NCBI GenBank assembly: GCA_937916005.1
Contig: CALGIA010000262.1
Location: forward strand, 1-7,920
Origin: an uncultured Rhodospirillaceae bacterium
Lineage (GTDB): Bacteria; Pseudomonadota; Alphaproteobacteria; MPNO01
Length of the DNA: 7,920 bases
Reading direction: 5' to 3'
Below are positions 5,518 through 7,920 of the stretch, piece after piece. A program made the position numbers and the translations under genes. Below the pieces are notes generated by a model. The model was given only the letters and a program-made list of their open reading frames with translations. It searched no databases and was not told where the DNA came from. Every line of letters starts with the position of its first letter. Within the stretch, counting starts at the first letter, position 1.

Positions 5518-6726
5518 CTACTTCCGCCCGCCGGCCATTTTCACCGAGTCCGGATGGACGCGCAGCCGGTACATGGACCAGACACCGAGGGCCGGCCCGA
5601 TGGCCAGCGGCATGAAGGCGTAACGCCAGCCGAGCGCATCGACCAGCGGCGGCATCAGGTGGATGGTGGCCAGCGTCAGCAGGAACCCTGCGCAGGTCTG
5701 GATCGTCAGCATTGTGCCGATCAGTTCAGGCTCGGAAAGTTCGGCCGTGCTGGTGGAGAACTGGGCCGAATCCGCGATCACCGTGACGCCCCAGAAAAAG
5801 CAGACCGCGAACAGCAGCCAGGGGTCGGTCCCGAATAAAAACCCGATGATGATGGCTGTTGCGCCCGACAGGGTCATCGCGCCCATGGTGAGCGCGGTGC
5901 GCCCGATCCGGTCCGACAGCAATCCGCCCAGAATGCACCCCAACCCGCCGCCGAGACCGATGGCGGCGAAGGTCGCCGCGCGGGCCCAGAAGGCGGCGCT
6001 ATCGGCGGGCAGGGTGAGGCGGAAGCTGGCATCGAGAAACACGCCGAGCCAGGCCCACATGGCGTAGAGTTCCCACATATGACCGAGATAGCCGCCATTG
6101 GCCAGACGCAGCGGTTTGGAACGCCAGGCCTGCAGCGCGTAATGGGGGCGAAACGGCCGCGCCGCCGAAACCGCCGGCCCCAGCGCGACAAAATTGACGA
6201 TCACCATCGCGGCCAGCGCGATCACCGATGCGCCGCCGATGGCGAAACGCCAATCGACGCCGCCGAAGGCGTTCAATAAATGGGGCGACGCATTGCCGAC
6301 CGATAGCGCGCCGACGAAAAATCCGATCAGGAACCCCAGATCGCCCTTGGCCCAGGTGGCGGCGATTTTCATGGCGATGGGGTAAACGCCGGCCATGCAG
6401 GCGCCGGTCACGAACCGAAACACCGGCACCCAATCCGAATTGGGGTCGACCAGCAATATGGCGCCGTTGGCGATACAGGCGATCAGGGTCGAGTTGGAGA
6501 AAAACCGCCTGGGGTCGAGTCTGTCGGCGAGACCCAGCAGCGCGCTGGTCAATGTGCCGGCCACGAAACCGATCTGGACGCTGGACGTCAGCAGCGAGGC
6601 CCGTGCGCCGCTCAGCCCGAATTCGACGGTCAGCGCCGGGATCACGGCGGTCGCCGAAAACCACAGGGAAAAGACGCACATGCCGCTGATGGCCAACAGG
6701 CAGAGTGAAACGGATTTGGAATTCAT
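5518..6726 (-). CDS. MFS transporter following the PQQ dehydrogenase
   Basis: This 402-residue inner-membrane major facilitator carrier is distinct from the tandem pair. It starts with a hydrophobic helix (about 5-32), has LADRLDPRR in the loop 2-3 position (66-74), GACMAGVYPIAMK (108-120), a basic central loop (about 188-208), then GYLGHMWELYAMWAW (212-226) and LLSDRIGRTA (269-278). The GHMWELYAMW block is typical of CynX/NNP-like MFS proteins of unknown specificity. I chose the ATG at 6724-6726, seven bases after the dehydrogenase stop. The frame is open upstream to 7188, but those 154 codons encode a polar, arginine- and serine-rich sequence lying wholly over the dehydrogenase gene. Spacing implies co-transcription, so import or export of the dehydrogenase's substrate or product is a reasonable inference. 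Its end converges on the MBL-fold gene with a 3-bp gap and no visible terminator. Confidence 0.92.
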   Translation of the reverse strand: MNSKSVSLCLLAISGMCVFSLWFSATAVIPALTVEFGLSGARASLLTSSVQIGFVAGTLTSALLGLADRLDPRRFFSNSTLIACIANGAILLVDPNSDWVPVFRFVTGACMAGVYPIAMKIAATWAKGDLGFLIGFFVGALSVGNASPHLLNAFGGVDWRFAIGGASVIALAAMVIVNFVALGPAVSAARPFRPHYALQAWRSKPLRLANGGYLGHMWELYAMWAWLGVFLDASFRLTLPADSAAFWARAATFAAIGLGGGLGCILGGLLSDRIGRTALTMGAMTLSGATAIIIGFLFGTDPWLLFAVCFFWGVTVIADSAQFSTSTAELSEPELIGTMLTIQTCAGFLLTLATIHLMPPLVDALGWRYAFMPLAIGPALGVWSMYRLRVHPDSVKMAGGRK

Positions 6727-6733
6727 CCAGATC

Positions 6734-7855
6734 TTATCCGCCGTAGCTGATCCGGTAAACCGCACCGACGAAATCGTCGGACACCAACAGCGAACCGTCG
6801 GCCAGTTCCTCGATGCCGACCGGGCGGCCCCAGTAATCCTCGCCCTGCAACCACCCGGAGGCGAAGACCTCTTTACCAACCGGTAATCCCATGTGGTTGA
6901 AGCGGATACGCATGATCCGGTAGCCGACCGGAGACGACCGGTTCCACGATCCGTGCTGGGCAACGAACGCGTCATGTTTGTATTCCGCGGGGAACATGTC
7001 GCCGCGATAAAAATGCAGTCCGAGATTGGCCGAATGGGCCTGGAATTTGATCGCCGGCTGCCTGGCGTCCCCGGGCGGCGGCCTGCCCTTGAACTGGGGC
7101 GTTCTCGTGTCGCCGCCGCCATAATATGGAAAGCCGAAATGCTGCCCGGCCTGGGTGACGTGGTTGAGTTCATCGGCCGGGATGTCATCCCCCAGCCCGT
7201 CCGACCCGTTATCGGTAAAGAACAGTTCCTTGGTCTTGGGGTGCCAATCGAACCCGACCGAATTGCGCACGCCCCGGGCGACCACTTCTATATTATTCCC
7301 GTTGGGGTCCATGCGGATGATACTGCCCTCATGTCCCTTGCCCAGGCACACATTGCACGGCGCGCCGATTGCGACGTAAAGCTTGCGGTCCGGCCCGAAT
7401 GCGATCACGCGGTATCCATGGTGTGCACGATTATTTAGTCCGGTGAAAATTGTTTCCAGCGGCTTCAGCGGGCGGTCGAGATTGGTCTCGGACTGGCCCG
7501 GCCATTTCACGATTTTGTTCCGCATACCGATATACAGCGAGCCGTCCATGATCGCCACCCCGTTGGGTGCGCGCATCCTGTCCGATATCTTTTTGACCAC
7601 ATCGGCGATGCCGTCCTTATCCGTATCGAGCAACGCAAATAGATGGCGGCTCTTCGAGCCCACGAAAACCGTATTCCGCCGTTTGCCGACGACCATGGAC
7701 CTGGCGTCGGGAACCCGGGCGAACAAATTGATCCGGAACCCGGCGGGCAGCTTGATCCGCTGGAGCAGCTTGTCGATGTCGATGTTTGCGGCATTCGCCG
7801 GATTGACGGACAGCGCCATCAAAACCATGAGAATGAGGCTATGAAAAGGTCTCAT
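6734..7855 (-). CDS. Periplasmic PQQ-dependent sugar/aldehyde dehydrogenase (sorbosone dehydrogenase family)
   Basis: This 373-residue protein is a soluble six-bladed beta-propeller quinoprotein of the glucose/sorbosone dehydrogenase family. A Sec signal peptide is clear: MRPF, a hydrophobic core, then NPANA with likely cleavage after residue 22. Family landmarks in order are LPAGFRINLFA (36-46), HHGYRVIAFGPDRKLYVAIG (145-164) with the putative catalytic histidine at 145-146, the APCNVC pair (C167, C170), ARGVRNSVGFDWHP (193-206), FFTDNGSDGLGDDIPADELN (212-231), HGSWNRSSPVGYR (301-313) and GSLLVSDDFVGAVYRI (354-369). There is no CxxCH, so no fused cytochrome c domain; the electron acceptor is unknown. 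Enzymes of this family oxidise aldoses or aldehydes to lactones or acids. No PQQ synthesis genes lie in the window. ATG at 7855 has GGGA nine bases upstream. It is the first gene of a two-gene operon with the MFS transporter. Confidence 0.92.
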   Translation of the reverse strand: MRPFHSLILMVLMALSVNPANAANIDIDKLLQRIKLPAGFRINLFARVPDARSMVVGKRRNTVFVGSKSRHLFALLDTDKDGIADVVKKISDRMRAPNGVAIMDGSLYIGMRNKIVKWPGQSETNLDRPLKPLETIFTGLNNRAHHGYRVIAFGPDRKLYVAIGAPCNVCLGKGHEGSIIRMDPNGNNIEVVARGVRNSVGFDWHPKTKELFFTDNGSDGLGDDIPADELNHVTQAGQHFGFPYYGGGDTRTPQFKGRPPPGDARQPAIKFQAHSANLGLHFYRGDMFPAEYKHDAFVAQHGSWNRSSPVGYRIMRIRFNHMGLPVGKEVFASGWLQGEDYWGRPVGIEELADGSLLVSDDFVGAVYRISYGG

Positions 7856-7883
7856 GTCGGTGCATCCCGTGTTTTCTTGGGGA

Positions 7884-7912
7884 ACTATTCACTGTCCATC
7901 CCAAAATGTCGA
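7884..7912 (-). promoter_or_regulatory. Candidate sigma-70-like promoter for the dehydrogenase operon
   Basis: Read on the minus strand, TCGACA (7912-7907, five of six matches to TTGACA) is followed after 17 bases by AATAGT (7889-7884, four of six matches to TATAAT). Transcription would begin near 7876-7878, leaving a leader of about 20 bases before the ATG at 7855. The placement is right, but this was judged by eye and consensus boxes in alphaproteobacteria are loose. Confidence 0.35.
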
Positions 7913-7920
7913 TACACTGG

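Noticed and set aside
6727..7188. 154-codon N-terminal extension of the third MFS frame
   Set aside because: It lies inside the dehydrogenase gene on the same strand in another frame, has arginine/serine/proline-rich low-complexity composition, and the ATG at 6726 starts a normal first helix.
6893..7438. 181-codon plus-strand open frame opposite the dehydrogenase
   Set aside because: The minus-strand frame has a signal peptide and unbroken family motifs; this is its shadow.

Overview
The window looks like chromosomal DNA of a GC-rich proteobacterium, most likely an alphaproteobacterium. This is inferred from the GC-rich codons, the tightly packed operons and the protein families present (sorbosone-type PQQ dehydrogenase, GlcG/HbpS protein, fosmidomycin-resistance-like MFS carriers, fused SpmA/SpmB). 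I cannot name the genus. There are no rRNA or tRNA genes, CRISPR arrays or recognisable transposases.

Layout, left to right. Positions 1-247 hold no convincing gene but carry a run of consecutive hairpins (about 7-210) that looks like a structured RNA or structured mobile-element end cut by the window edge. A minus-strand operon then runs from 3978 down to 248: two tandem, clearly paralogous MFS transporters (3978-2752 and 2751-1528) followed by a SpmA-SpmB fusion (1531-248). The first two genes abut as TAGATG and the last two overlap by GTGA, so all three are probably translationally coupled. Upstream of them on the same strand lies a small GlcG/HbpS-family protein (4497-4066), separated by a perfect 12-bp stem-loop at 4008-4038.

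A 141-bp divergent region (4498-4638) with two inverted repeats separates GlcG from a plus-strand metallo-beta-lactamase-fold hydrolase (4639-5514). That gene converges, with only 3 bp between stop codons, on a second minus-strand operon: a secreted PQQ-dependent sugar/aldehyde dehydrogenase (7855-6734) followed 7 bp later by a third, unrelated-looking MFS transporter (6726-5518). A candidate promoter for that operon lies at 7884-7912.

How the genes may work together (inference): the exported dehydrogenase could oxidise an aldose or related compound in the periplasm, the co-transcribed carrier could move the product, and the MBL-fold enzyme could open a lactone or ester in the cytoplasm. GlcG/HbpS proteins often sit beside oxidation genes. 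The twin carriers plus SpmAB form a separate transport-like module of unknown substrate. The least explained element is the hairpin array at the left edge.
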